Shown piece by piece: positions 36,145 to 47,260 of a stretch of DNA of 64,000 bases. The DNA comes from Diphasiastrum complanatum. Its lineage: Eukaryota; Streptophyta; Lycopodiopsida; Lycopodiales; Lycopodiaceae. The first letter of the stretch is position 1, and each line of letters begins with the position of its first letter. The position numbers and the translations under genes were made by a program. The DNA is taken from the NCBI GenBank assembly GCA_029204225.1, contig CM055098.1:9153746-9217745 (forward strand). Direction: 5' to 3'. The notes below the pieces were generated by a model. It made no database searches and was not told where the DNA came from. It saw nothing but the letters and a program-made list of their open reading frames with translations.

Positions 36145-36390
36145 GGCTCGCAAGCTACCATGTGGCAAGCCACATAGGCCTACCATGTGGAACCATGTAG
36201 GTTTGGTACTTCCCATGTCATAAGCCACATAGGACTACCATAGGCTTGTGTAGCAGGCCACATAGGCATGTCATAGATCTACTATCTGTCAATTTTGTCA
36301 TAGGCTGCCATGCAGGTCTACCACGTGCAAGTCCTGCAAGCTTAGGGTTTGCTACGTGGCAAACCACGTAGGTCTAACATAGGGTTTTGA
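36145..36390. repeat. Palindromic minisatellite, cluster 2
   Basis: Same unit set as 34858-35030 (CCATGTGGCAAGCCACATAGG, GGCTTGTGTAGCAGGCCACATAGG, TGGCAAACCACGTAGG). Unit spacing is irregular, about 25-40 bp. Confidence 0.7.
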
Positions 36391-36589
36391 GTCACAGAGG
36401 TACCACCACATCCAATCTTGAGGGCCTTTTCTATTACTTTGTGCTCTCTAGTCGATCATAATTTTCCAAGTTCTCATAAACACAACGGCAAAGGAAGAGA
36501 TTCTAGCCTCTAGAGTCAACATCCATCTAGCAGCTCTAAATCTCTAGACCTAAATCCCTAGATCTAGCTTACACTTTCATCTAGGAATA

Positions 36590-38650
36590 AGATTTTTGTC
36601 CTTATCAAAGTGGTCTTACGGATGGCCTTCAACTAGGACGGGGGGTACAGGTCGTCGAAACAGTTCGTGGGAGTCCACGACACCTCTCCACCATGTCGTC
36701 CAGGGCCAGAGGGTTAATGGGCTCAAACAGGACTTCCCCGCAGAACAAGTGAAGTGCTTGACTTTTTTTTCTACTTGGACACCATACGAATGGACATCGG
36801 TATGCTTGTATGAGAACCGAGACTACCACAATGGAAGATTGTACATAGGTCTTCGAACAATGACAAACAGCTCGTCCATCAAAAATCTCTAGCTAATTTT
36901 TGTCTCCTTGTTTATGGCGCCAAATTTCATGCCTTCTTAGGATACAATAAACTGACTCTCAGGCCCAAACTTCCTGTAATTGACCAGGATGGGAGGTACA
37001 GGACGTCGAAACAGTTCGTGGGAGTCCACTGCACCTCTCCACCACCTCTGGATGGTGAATCGGCTCAAATAGGGTTCTTCGCTGTGGACAACTGATGCAC
37101 CTAACTTTTTCTCCTACTTGGACACCATATGAATGGGCACCAATGTGCTTATATGAGAACTATGAATGCCACATTGTAAGTCTATACATAGGTCAGCGGA
37201 CAATGACAATCGGCTCGTCCATCATAGATCTATAACTAATTTTTTTCTCCTTGTTTCTGGCACCAAAATTCATGTCTTTTTATGGCACAAAAAATTGACT
37301 CCTAGGCCCAAACGGCCTATAATTAACTAGGGTGGATGGGCTCAAACGTGCCTTCTTCTCAGGACAACTGATGCGGTTGACTTTTTCTGCTACTTGGACA
37401 CCGTACAAATGGACACATGTATGCTTGTATGGGGACACGAATAGCACACTATAAACAGTGACAAACGGCTCGTCCATCAAACATCTCTAGCTAATTTTGG
37501 TCTCCTTCTTTCTGGCACCAAATTCATGTCTTTTTAGGGCACAAAAAACTGACTCATGGGCCCAAATTGTCTATAATCGACCAGGGTGAACAGGCTCAAA
37601 CATGGCGGTCCTTCAAAACAATTGATGCGTCTGACTTTTTCTCCTACTTGGACACTGTACAAATGGGCACAAGTACGCTTGTATGGAAACATTGAATGCC
37701 ACATTGGAATTCTATAGTACACAGGTCTTCGAAAAGTGACAAATGACTCATCCATCGAAAATCTCTAACTAATTTTGGTCTCCTTGTTTCTGGCACCAAA
37801 ATTCAAGCCAGTTTAGGGCACAAAAAACTGACTCTTGGTCTCAAACTGCCTGTAATTGACCAGGATGGAGGGTACATAATGTCGAAACAGTTCGTGGGAG
37901 TCCACTTCACCTCTCCACCACGTCCATCCAGGTCACGAGGGTGAATGAGCTCAAACATGGGTTTCCCACAGAACAACTGATGCGCCTGACTCTTTCTCCT
38001 ACTTGGACACCATATGAACGAACATCAGTATGCTTGTATGGAAAAAGTGAATGCCACACTGGAAGTCTATAGATAGGTCTTCATACAGTGACAAACAACT
38101 CGCCCAATGAAGATTTCCAACTAATTTTGGTCCTTGTTTATGGTGCCAAAATTCATGTCTTTTCAGCGCACAAAAAACTAACTCCAAGGCCCAAACTGCC
38201 TAACATTGACCAAGATGGGAGGTACAAGACGTCGAAATAGTCCATGGGAGTCCAATTCACCTCTCCACCACGTCCAGACGGTGAATGGGCTCAAGAGGGG
38301 TGAACCCTACTTGGACAACGTATGAATGGGCACCGGTATGCTTATATCGGAGCATCGAAAGCCACACTGGAATTTCATACATAGGTCTTCAGATAGTGAC
38401 AAATGGATCATCCATATGAGATCTGTAGTGCGCTCAAACATGGCTTCCCCTCAAAACAACTGATGCACTTGACATTTCTCCTACTTGGACACCGTACAAA
38501 TGGGCACATGTATGCATGTATGGGAACAACGAATGCCACATTGGAAGTTTGTATGTAGGTCTTTGTACAGTAACAAACAGCTCATCGGAGATCTCTAGCT
38601 AATTCTAGCCTCCTTGTTTCTAGAACCCAAATTCATGTCTTTTTAGGGCT
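36590..38650 (+). repeat. Satellite-like tandem array, seven units of up to about 350 bp
   Basis: Landmark CTACTTGGACA recurs at 36771, 37114, 37390, 37644, 37999, 38307 and 38481. Landmark CTAATTTTGGTCTCCTTG (with variants) recurs at about 36894, 37236, 37492, 37769, 38111 and 38599. Full units are about 340-355 bp and carry GTCGAAACAGTTCGTGGGAG and CACCTCTCCACCA; shorter units have lost that part. ORFs here are chance frames repeated once per unit. Confidence 0.9.
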
Positions 38651-38799
38651 AAGAGCAAGTTGTTTGGGCAAGAGGCCAATGGTATAAGTGCTCGGGGGAG
38701 ATGGGTGGGTGGGTTTCGCCATGTGACAAAAAAGGACGAGGGAGTGTTAAAAAAAAGATATGCTCCCGCTCTTAAAAATCTTGGTTTTTTTTTTTATTG

Positions 38800-39188
38800 G
38801 GGGGGGGGGGATTTCTTTCTTGATGGGGACTTATTTTGTCTCCTTTTAAAAAAAAAAAAACTTAATTTATGGGGAGCCTAAAAGCCCCTTCATTTTTTTT
38901 GTTTTATGAGGAGTGGGGGTTCACATTTTTAAGGGGATTTACGTTCATATTTTTTTATGAGGGGTTTACATTTTAAAGGAGAGGTGTTTTACATTTAAGA
39001 AAAAGTGTGTGTGTGTGTGTGTGTGGGAAGGGGGGGGGGGGTATATATATTGATATATTTATTTTTATGGAATGGAGTCACTCCCTTGTTTTATAAATCT
39101 ACACACACACACACACATTTTAACCTTCTTAATTTTTTTGAGGGGCATGGAGGGACCTCCCTCCCTTTATGGGTGGTCCTTCAGCCTG

Positions 39189-39268
<80 letters not shown>

Positions 39269-39300
39269 TGGGGCCCGTGGGAGGGAGGGAAGTAGAAAAA
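38800..39300. repeat. Composite repeat, copy 2 (first part)
   Basis: 38806-39000 matches 18238-18430. (GT)n lies at about 39007-39026, the TGGAATGGA block at 39066, (CA)n at about 39100-39117 and (GA)n at 39195-39264. The order parallels copy 1 with extra microsatellites between the blocks. Confidence 0.75.
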
Positions 39301-39442
39301 AGGACTCTAGACTCTATACTTCATACAATATACCTCATCCACAAAAAGTTTTTTATATGGAGATGTGTGTGTGTGAGTGTGTGCGCGCACACACACACAC
39401 ACATTCGATGTGTTGTGGGAAGCTCACACACACATACAACAA

Positions 39443-39502
39443 ACGCGCGCGCGCGCGCACACACACACGTGTGTGTGTGTGTGTGCGCACATGCACGTGT
39501 GT
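39443..39502. repeat. 60-bp strictly alternating purine-pyrimidine tract
   Basis: CG repeats pass without a break into CA repeats, then TG repeats and GCGCACATGCACGTGTGT. Every step alternates purine and pyrimidine, and the centre is self-complementary. Further CA/TG runs lie just upstream (39365-39402). Confidence 0.85.
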
Positions 39503-40042
39503 TTCAAATCTCTCCTCCCCCCTTATTTTTATCTTTTTATTGTCTCTTTTGCTCCCCTCACCTCAGCCCCCTCCTTTTTTTTCAACTATGCATTTTTTGG
39601 CCCATGGATAAAAGCTTGTGGGTAACTATTTAGGAGTTAAAGCTAGTGAGTTTGGGCTTGTGGTTAAACATTCCTAAAAATGGCGGGCCAAGATAGGGAT
39701 TTGAAGGATTGAAAAAAAAAAAACAGTAAGGTAGTCAAGAAAATTTTTCTTGTTCATGATTTATGGATAAAACTTTGGTAATTCAAAATAAATAAGAAAA
39801 CCATGTAATAAAGATTATTGGCTAAAGTTTAAAGCACATTGAAGTGCATGAAGAAAATAAAAGCATAACTTCGAATTTCAAATATTTGAATTTAGAGAAA
39901 GATATTTGAATTTAGTGAGTGGGAGGGAGGGAGGGGGTGGGGAATCTTTTTGGGGCCCACCCCTCAATGCACACAATGTGCAAATGTATGGGGATATGCA
40001 CTTTCCCCATACATGCATCCCCCTCCCCATCATTTTTGGTTA

Positions 40043-40270
40043 AGAAAGTGTGTATGCATGGGTGAGGAGAGGAGGATGCATGGGTGCACCCATACACATG
40101 CGCACAAATAGTTTTATATATATAGACTAGTAAAGAGTGCCCGTTGTTGACGGGCAATGGCGGCCGATCTAGGTGACGACTGATAATTTGGAACTTCAGT
40201 ATGTCGTTGACGGGCGATGATTTTCCGATGATTTGAAAATTTAGTATCTCCTGGTGGACGGGTGGCCGAT
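40043..40270. repeat. Composite repeat, copy 2 (last part)
   Basis: 40055-40105 repeats the GCATGGGTGAG/CCCATACACATGCGC block of 18612-18660. 40130-40270 repeats GACGGGC/GGCCGAT phrases of the minisatellite at 17716-18040. Confidence 0.7.
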
Positions 40271-40299
40271 GTATGTGTGTACATGGTCGAAGTGTGCCA

Positions 40300-40843
40300 G
40301 CCGACGTGTTGCGTTGTTTGGGAGGGGGAGGCATTTTTTGGGAGGGAGAGGGAAGTGTTGTATTTTTCTGGGGAGGGAGGGCCAGTGTCGCATTTTTTGA
40401 GGACCAATGTTACATTTTTCATTTTCGAGGGCCACTCATATATTTGATATAACAAACAACTCACCAAAAACAACATTACTAACATCACCAATTACCTCCA
40501 TAGTATTTGGCACCAAGGCAGGATGGTCGAAGGCAACATGAAGTTGAAGCCGACAGGAAGTTGAAAGCGGCCACACACAAAACAACTACATTATCAGCCC
40601 ACATATACTCGCCAAACAACTACATCTCAATGATCGTTCTCCCCAACTTGCGCACAATCAATCTGGTACCATTGCCTAAATTGCCTTATGTCTTTCACGT
40701 CACATAGAGCTTTATCTATGACAACTTGACTAACATTTTCACCGCTTCCACAACACTCCCAAAACCTCGAATTGGTGAACGTAATCCTCAACCAAGTGAC
40801 GCTCAACGACCTTCCTTTCAGAATGGCTCTCACCCTTTGGAGT
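40300..40843. other. Non-coding stretch with G-rich start
   Basis: A degenerate repeat of GGGAGGGxGGxxxTxTTGCATTTTT type spans about 40318-40425. The rest has no recognised content. Confidence 0.4.
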
Positions 40844-41339
40844 TATAAAGTCCTTAATCCAAGGATCCTATTCTAAGCATGCTAAACACAAGCAACACAA
40901 GGGAATCTGATGGTGGACAAACCAAACCAACCAAACCTAGATCGAACGGATCTAGCCCCCAAGCTATGGATCAATCGCTCAGAGAGGAATGAGGCATCAC
41001 ACCAGCAGCATCCTGCCACCGGTCATTCTATCAAGCATACACTAGTGAGAGCCCAATAGGTGTACTTATACCCTCCAAGGCCCACGCACCACTAGTAGTG
41101 CACTGTGACACCTCACTGGACACCTCTGCAGCCTATCTGGGCCATGTCATCCAATTCTCCAATGACTCACTATTAGACCCATACAAATCCACCATCAAGT
41201 GTTTAGGCCTACAACCATTAATTATGACCATGCACACATAAGGGCCCCAATTCCCTTATAGTCACAATTAACTTACGGGTTGTTGGTCTACTGGTCCCTA
41301 TCATGGACACGCTACCCGAGACCAGTCATGGGCATGACA
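40844..41339 (-). repeat. LTR of the second chromovirus copy
   Basis: 496 bp with the same ends as the LTRs at 299 and 7832 (TGTCATGCCC to GACTTTATA on the minus strand), and a purine tract directly before it. Confidence 0.9.
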
Positions 41340-41374
41340 TTCTTCCCTCCTTATTCAAGTTCTGTCCTCAGAAC

Positions 41375-41560
41375 TTAAAAATGGAAAAAGTTCCTCCTTA
41401 AGCTTCCTTTCTGTTTCCAAGAATCGACATCGTCCGTACATCCATTCCATCGAACCAGATGCTTGGTAACTATATGATTTCTCAATCGTTTAGTTCTTGT
41501 ATCCAAGATCTTTTCGGGTTCAAGTGGAGACACACCCGATGATTCATCCAACAAGTCCAA
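41375..41560 (-). pseudogene. Chromodomain of the second chromovirus copy
   Basis: Reads MDLLDESSGVSPLEPEKILDTRTKRLRNHIVTKHLVRWNGCTDDVDSW. PEKILDxR, then VRWxG and a Trp after an acidic stretch, are chromodomain hallmarks. It is better preserved than the copy at 830-1020 and supports placing the family among chromoviruses. Upstream integrase frames (to about 42000) are broken. Confidence 0.75.
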
Positions 41561-43569
41561 TCGATCTCCAAACCCAAGATGCTCTCCTTCATGTAGACTC
41601 TTTCAAAGACGACTTACATGAAATACGAGATGCACATGAAATCCATCCGGAAGTTCCTTTTGGTAAGCTAAGGATTTGATCTTTTTTAAGATCTTAAACA
41701 GTCATCTATATCTAGGGGATGATTAATAATGCAAGTCAATATGCATAATACTTGAATCCATCGAGACTCTTAAAAATACACAATCCCCCATTTGGAAGTC
41801 TCTCGGTGATCTTTTCAGACTTGCATAATGTCGGTCCCCATCCTGGGTACATAAGACATTTTCATGTGCAATCCGTAGCATTTCCTACATATCATGTAGG
41901 AAATCCGCTACTTTCTGAAACTTGATTGACCGAGTGTCAACCACAATGGGTGACCTAGGCTCAAATCCATACATAAGCATAAACGGGCTATATCTGGTAG
42001 CCAAATGCTTACTATATCTCAATCTCCATCAAGGGTAACATCCTCTCCGAGGAGATTGCCAAAATATGAATATATATCTTAACTAATCTTCTGGTTACGC
42101 GAGTAATCCTTCTTTTAAACGATCAAGTATAACTAGAATATGAACTATGATTCTCAATCATAATTCATCAAATTCTTGTCCTATACTCAATAAAAGAAGG
42201 TAACTACCAATGATTAAAAGTACTTTAAGTTCAGAGTCATCTCTAGTTTAGCAAATACGGCCGACCAAAAGTGATCAGTGAACTTCGAATCGCGAATGTT
42301 CATAATGCCACTTTGGTAATCCATAAAGCCAAAACAGACACTCTAATAATTACTTGGTCTTTACCCATAAAAACATAGTCGATTTGGTAAGATGGCCAGT
42401 CATTACCAAAAATTCCACTATCTTGTTTATTCATCCGGGGTAATCTACCAATCACAATCCTCTCTTATGGTATAGGTATATTCCAGAATCTGAGTTATGA
42501 TTCACCAATCATTTTCTTCGAACGAGAAAAGATAAGTTCCAAAAGTTCTTATGTATTCTATGCACACCCATCAATACATGAATCCAAAATGATTCATAGA
42601 CGCTGTGACTTATAAGCAATACATCTAAACAATAATATCCATAAGTAAGATTATATTGTTGATTTTCAATAGCTAACTTAGAAGTAACGCTTCTGATTCA
42701 GTTAGCTGTATCAGATTTAGAAAATATTTAAATGTCTAGGTGGGGTATCCAAAACACCACATTTAATCTGATTCTAAATTACTTCTAGGTAAATAAGCAA
42801 TTCTCAATGAGAAATTACTAACCCAGCGAGAAATTGTCTTAAACACAATTCTCATCAATATGCCTATGTACCAACAACTAGTTTATGAATGCAAATAACT
42901 TAGTTCATGGAATACTTTGTAAATCCACAGGATTAAAAGTTTGTACAAAAGGTTTAATGATCCCACAAAGATTCACTACATAGCATATCTCTACAGATAA
43001 CTCCTGACCTGTACACAACACTTTCATAACCAAGAATCCTATAACTTGGTTATCCTCTAAGAGAGAATATTTTTCAAAGAGTGCTATTTCACATCCAAAA
43101 ATCTCAACCGGAGATCAACTCAAAAGAATATATTGTTAGCATGAATTTCTACCATTGCATCGACCCACGGATCTCAGTCCAAACTAAGATCAAGTTGACT
43201 ATATCCAGCAAGGAACAGGTTTCAACAACCCCTATCGTGCAATAGAATTACCAAGTTCTGACACAAATCAATCGGACTTGTTATAAGCCACTTTCCTACC
43301 ACAAGAGTACTTTCTAAAACTCCCCCCCCCTTTAAATCTTCAAACCAGAAATCTACTATAATCCATAAAGGATTTATGTAATATCTGAATATCCTATCAT
43401 TTCTGATTTATAAAGAAGATCTTTGGTTTAGTCACTATGTTGGGACATCATTGGTATTTGCTTACAATGATGCAACACTTCTTTTGACTTTCAAGATTTT
43501 CTCGTATCTTTGAAACTTCTCCTGAGCAAAACACGAATGATACGTACCCTTTGGAAACTCGTGGCGTTT

Positions 43570-44235
43570 TGTACATAAGTTTAAATATATATATAGATTA
43601 AGATGAAAAAACGCATAGGCAATAAATTCCAGAATAGGTGAGATGGTGTCCCTGACACTCTCTCACGTGCTGTGGGCCGGATGCGCACAAGGCTTATATT
43701 CTCTCCTCCACATAATCTTAGCACCCTGGTGCGTCAGGGTGCGCTAGCCAGGGGCTGGCCAAAAAGGCGCAGGCGGGTGCCGTAGCGCCAGGGCAGGCGT
43801 GCCAGGGGGCAGGCAGCGCCCAGGTGGCGCCAGGTCCACATAATCTTAGCACCATGGTGCGTCGTCAGGGTGCGCCAGCCAGGGGCTGGCCAAAAAGGCG
43901 CAGGCGGGTGCTGTAGCGCCAAGGCGCCTGCCAGGTGGCGTCGAGCAAGGGCACCAGCGCCAGGTGGGTGACACCGGGCAGCGCCAATGGCGTCGGGTAG
44001 GCCCAGGTGGCACTGGGCAGCTTCACACCCACCTGCACACATGTGAGTAAAGAGGTGGGTTCAGATATATATAGGTACTGGTTTATCTCAGAGATTTGCT
44101 TATGGGATAAACCCTGGTGCCCGACACGTGGCACCAGGGCAACCACTTTAAAAAAAAAAAAAACTCCCTACCTGGCCCACTTTGACAAATGCCAACACCG
44201 GCATGGTGCTAAGAATAAGAGGAGCTTATATTCTA
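43570..44235. repeat. GC-rich fold-back repeat with internal tandem duplication
   Basis: About 80-90 bp (ACATAATCTTAGCACC through GGCGCAGGCGGGTGC) occur at about 43708 and again at about 43836, a period near 128 bp. Further GCCAGGTGGCG-like units follow. Left-end CTCCTC...TCTTAGCACC is the inverted complement of right-end GGTGCTAAGAATAAGAGGAG (about 44201-44222). At 44112-44139 CCCTGGTGCC pairs perfectly with GGCACCAGGG across 8 nt. The ORFs overlapping it are G/C-rich artefacts. Confidence 0.65.
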
Positions 44236-44539
44236 TGCGTATTTTACTGAAAGTCATTATCATTTCTCACCCTTCCCTCTTTTTACTTTTCACCCTAAGA
44301 TTTTCTCTCTACACCACCACAATGATCAAGTGTAGATTGGTCATGGTACAATAACCATTTAACAAATGAATGTTATTGTGGTTAGGTCACCCTTATATGC
44401 TTCTTACCTCACATAAGGACCCACCCAAAGATTGGTAGTGCCCACTAATTCTGAGAATTCATTCAGCAGTAATTGGAGCATTAAAGATTCCCATTAACTA
44501 CACTATAATAAAAAATAATGGAGTCTACTCCTTCTCCTG

Positions 44540-44616
<77 letters not shown>

Positions 44617-46059
44617 CATTTCGTTTATAAGGAAGGATTGGCGTTCGTTCGTTCTTTGAATCTGTGATGAAGGATTGCTCTATTCGTTTATTCATGTTTG
44701 GCTCAGTTTTGCGATCATTTCGCAAATTACTACTTTCAAGCATCTCCAGCGTGTTCATATTTTGTACAAAATATCTATCATAACATGTGTATTTCGATTG
44801 TTAGCATTCGTTTCAGCTTTTAATGTTTCGGCTGCAAGCTTGGAGATGAATGAATCACTCACAGCTCGTCAATTCCTTTTAGATGTTTCTTTCCCTTTTC
44901 ATTTCGATGAGCTTTAACTGCTGTCATGAAATACTCTTTCAATCAAGCTCGTCAAGCTTTGTGGGGATGACGAGGTTGCAATGAATAAGAAAGAATACAA
45001 TATTCATTTTGCAAAACAATAAATTACTTTTTATATGCCGTTCAAAGGGGATTCAGCAAGTCATTGACAATTCTATGTTTATAAATGTGTCACGTTTGAT
45101 AGATTCGCAGTGTTTAATAGGAGTCAATAGCAACTGTTCATGGACAGATGTCTTCAAGTTGTCTAACTCGGTATGCTCCATCGGGCAGCCTATTTCAGTC
45201 TCTATCATGGTCGATGAATCGCACAGCAAGATGGCTCTTACAATATTTGGATCTCGGTGGCGTGAACTTGTTTTAAACAAGTAAGTATGGTTGCTCACTT
45301 GACAATTTAGATTATCTACGCTGTCTTCAATTTACTGTTTGTTGAGGTTCTATGTTGCCATTCTTGTAATATTTGCTACGATACGTATTATTTGCCGAGA
45401 TATGCAGCTGAATCCTTCGCATTTGTTCATTTTCCTTCATTAGCGGAGGAACCTCCATTTTGCCTTCTTGAGATATTTAACTTTCTAGAGTCTTTGCATC
45501 TATTATTTACCTAAGCACAGAAATACTCAATCATAAATGATAAGCTACCAGTTGGATATTTTCTCAGTAAAAGTTTCTGGAATGTCCTATTAGGCCTTGT
45601 CTCACAATCCAGCCTGATACCTTTTTTCTCTGAGATGAACTGAATTTCGTCTCCTAAGAGCGCGTAATATAATAGAAAAATTTGTAGGTGCTACTTTTAC
45701 GTGCATCTTCTTGTACGTTTGGAGCGGAATTTTGCAGCAGCAGTCGTCGAGTAAAAAGGGTGCATTGATTAACTTTGGAGTCTACTTTTTATGTTTGATA
45801 AGGCTCTTTTTTGCGTAAGCAAGACTTTCTGTGTACGAAGGTGTGTTTGTTTTGAATGCCCTTCCTTGTTATTGAATTATTACTAGCTTCACTCCTGCTT
45901 CGGGTCATAACTTTTCTGAACTTATATGTTCAGCGGCCGCTTCGCAAATATCTATGAAAAGCTATTCCTCCCCACAGTAGCCGAGCTGCATACGAGGCTT
46001 ACATTAGTTGGATAAGTTGAACAAGAGCGTTTCCTGATATGCAAAGTAGATACGATGCA
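44236..46059 (+). other. Region upstream of the carboxypeptidase gene
   Basis: Holds interrupted (CT)n at 44541-44612 and short ORFs with no recognised domain. An open segment at 45009-45283 ends at AA|GTAAGTA, a reasonable 5' splice site, so a non-coding or upstream exon cannot be excluded. No other support was found. Confidence 0.35.
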
Positions 46060-46067
46060 TATAAAAG
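46060..46067 (+). promoter_or_regulatory. Candidate TATA box
   Basis: TATAAAAG lies 81 bp before the first in-frame ATG at 46148. A start site about 30 bp downstream would give a 5' UTR near 50 nt. An ACGT core (GACGTC) lies just after it. Confidence 0.35.
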
Positions 46068-46147
46068 GTAGTGACGTCAAATTCGGTTGCGAAAAATTAG
46101 AGTATATGAAAGGCTAATTGATTCCAATAAGCTCTCAGGACGGAATT

Positions 46148-47260
46148 ATGCAGCATTTTCTAGAACGGTGGTCCAATTTGTCACCATTCTCATCGGATTG
46201 CAAGATCTATCATGTCAGTATTGAGGAAGCCTCACCTCTGCGGCCATCTAATGCAGATGCTACAACAAGGCAGAAAGCATCACCTTTTAAAACATCTTAT
46301 TTAAACGCCATATCCATTGTTATCGGTGTAATAATCATTGGCCTATCTGTCGCTTTGGTTTTCCACTTGCTGGCTACGTGGTCAGAGAATCATGAACCAG
46401 AACGAAAATCAGATCATTTTCACGATCAATTTCTAGAACTGGGCTGCAACTGGACTGCAAGTCATCATCTCCGGGAGCTGACACGGGAGCCTCACGTCGC
46501 AGGAACCGGTGAAAATTTTGTCACAGCCGAATACGTTCATTCCGTCTTCGAGAAGTATGGGCTTCCTGCCCATTACGTAGACTATAATGTTTTGCTGTCG
46601 TATCCCGTGCATCGCTCATTGTCCTTGGATCTTCCCAATGGCTCGACGATCGAATTCTCCTTACAGGAAGCAGCATTCGATGGAGATCCTTATAGCAAAA
46701 ACAAGAAGGTTATTCCTTCCTTCCTCGCGTATTCTCCCTCAGGGAATGTCTCTGCAGAAGTGGTTTATGCAAATTACGGGCGAGAGAAAGATTTTGACAA
46801 ACTGAAAGAAATCGGTATAGAAGTGAAAGGGGCAATTGTGATTGCTAGATATGGTGGAATTTACAGAGGAGATGTAGTGCTGAATTCTGCTAAAGCAGGG
46901 GCAGTTGCGACGATTATTTACTCTGATCCCGAGGAATATGCAGCGAACGGGACACAAGGATTCTACCCAGACTCTCAGTGGCTGCCTCCGAGTGGGCTTC
47001 AACGTGGATCGATCTACGAAGGAATAGGGGATCCTCTCACTCCAGGATGGCCCAGTACTGCTCGTGCAGAAAGGCTTCCTGTTTCAGACCCTGCTGCTCA
47101 GCTGCCAAAGATTCCTGCGCTGCCTATTTCAGCACAAGATGCCAAGTCCATCTTGCTCGCGCTTGGGGGTCCTCAGGTACCTTATGAATGGCAAGGAAGT
47201 CTCGATCTGCCTTCCTATCGAATTGGACGGGGCCCTGGAAAACTCCACCTAAGTTACACT
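46148..47260 (+). CDS. Glutamate carboxypeptidase (AMP1/GCPII type), exon 1
   Basis: First of five visible exons of an M28-family membrane peptidase. The ATG at 46148 is the first after an in-frame TAA at 46115. A longer reading would need a TTG start. The exon encodes 371 residues. A short cytosolic N-terminus is followed by a membrane anchor at about 51-77 (YLNAISIVIGVIIIGLSVALVFHLLATW), as in type II ER-membrane enzymes of this family. Then come the first part of the peptidase fold (HHLRELTREPHVAGT, LLSYPVHRSLSL) and the protease-associated region (VKGAIVIARYGGIYRGDVVLNSAKAGAVATIIYSDPEEY, GWPSTARAERL). Plant AMP1-type proteins affect meristem size, cytokinin level and miRNA-mediated translational repression. 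The exon ends in phase 0 at ACT|GTAAG. Confidence 0.93.

Larger units (their letters stand above)
40844..43560 (-). mobile_element. Second, decayed chromovirus copy, 3' part, minus strand
   Basis: The LTR at 40844-41339 and the following internal sequence align with 299 to about 1480, and more weakly at 42243-42440 with the integrase region 1605-1800. Between and beyond, similarity is faint. The 42480-42800 part matches the decayed gypsy region at about 24880-25150 on the opposite strand. No 5' LTR, PBS or gag is seen, so only the 3' portion remains. Confidence 0.8.

Noticed and set aside
36596-38187. Several ORFs of 60-100 residues
   Set aside because: They recur once per satellite unit and have no protein-like conservation.
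36590-38650. CRISPR-like array
   Set aside because: Units are hundreds of bases long and variable, in plant nuclear DNA. There are no short direct repeats with unique spacers and no cas genes.
43734-44146. Two G/C-rich minus-strand ORFs with Ala, Pro and His runs
   Set aside because: They lie on the internal duplication of the fold-back repeat, and the frames merely follow its composition.
45009-45284. Possible upstream coding exon ending at a GTAAGTA donor
   Set aside because: No family match. The same stretch is also open on the minus strand, and exon 1 already has a convincing start. It is kept only as a remark on the upstream region.
46118-46147. Ten extra N-terminal residues of the carboxypeptidase
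   Set aside because: They need a TTG start. The first in-frame ATG is at 46148.
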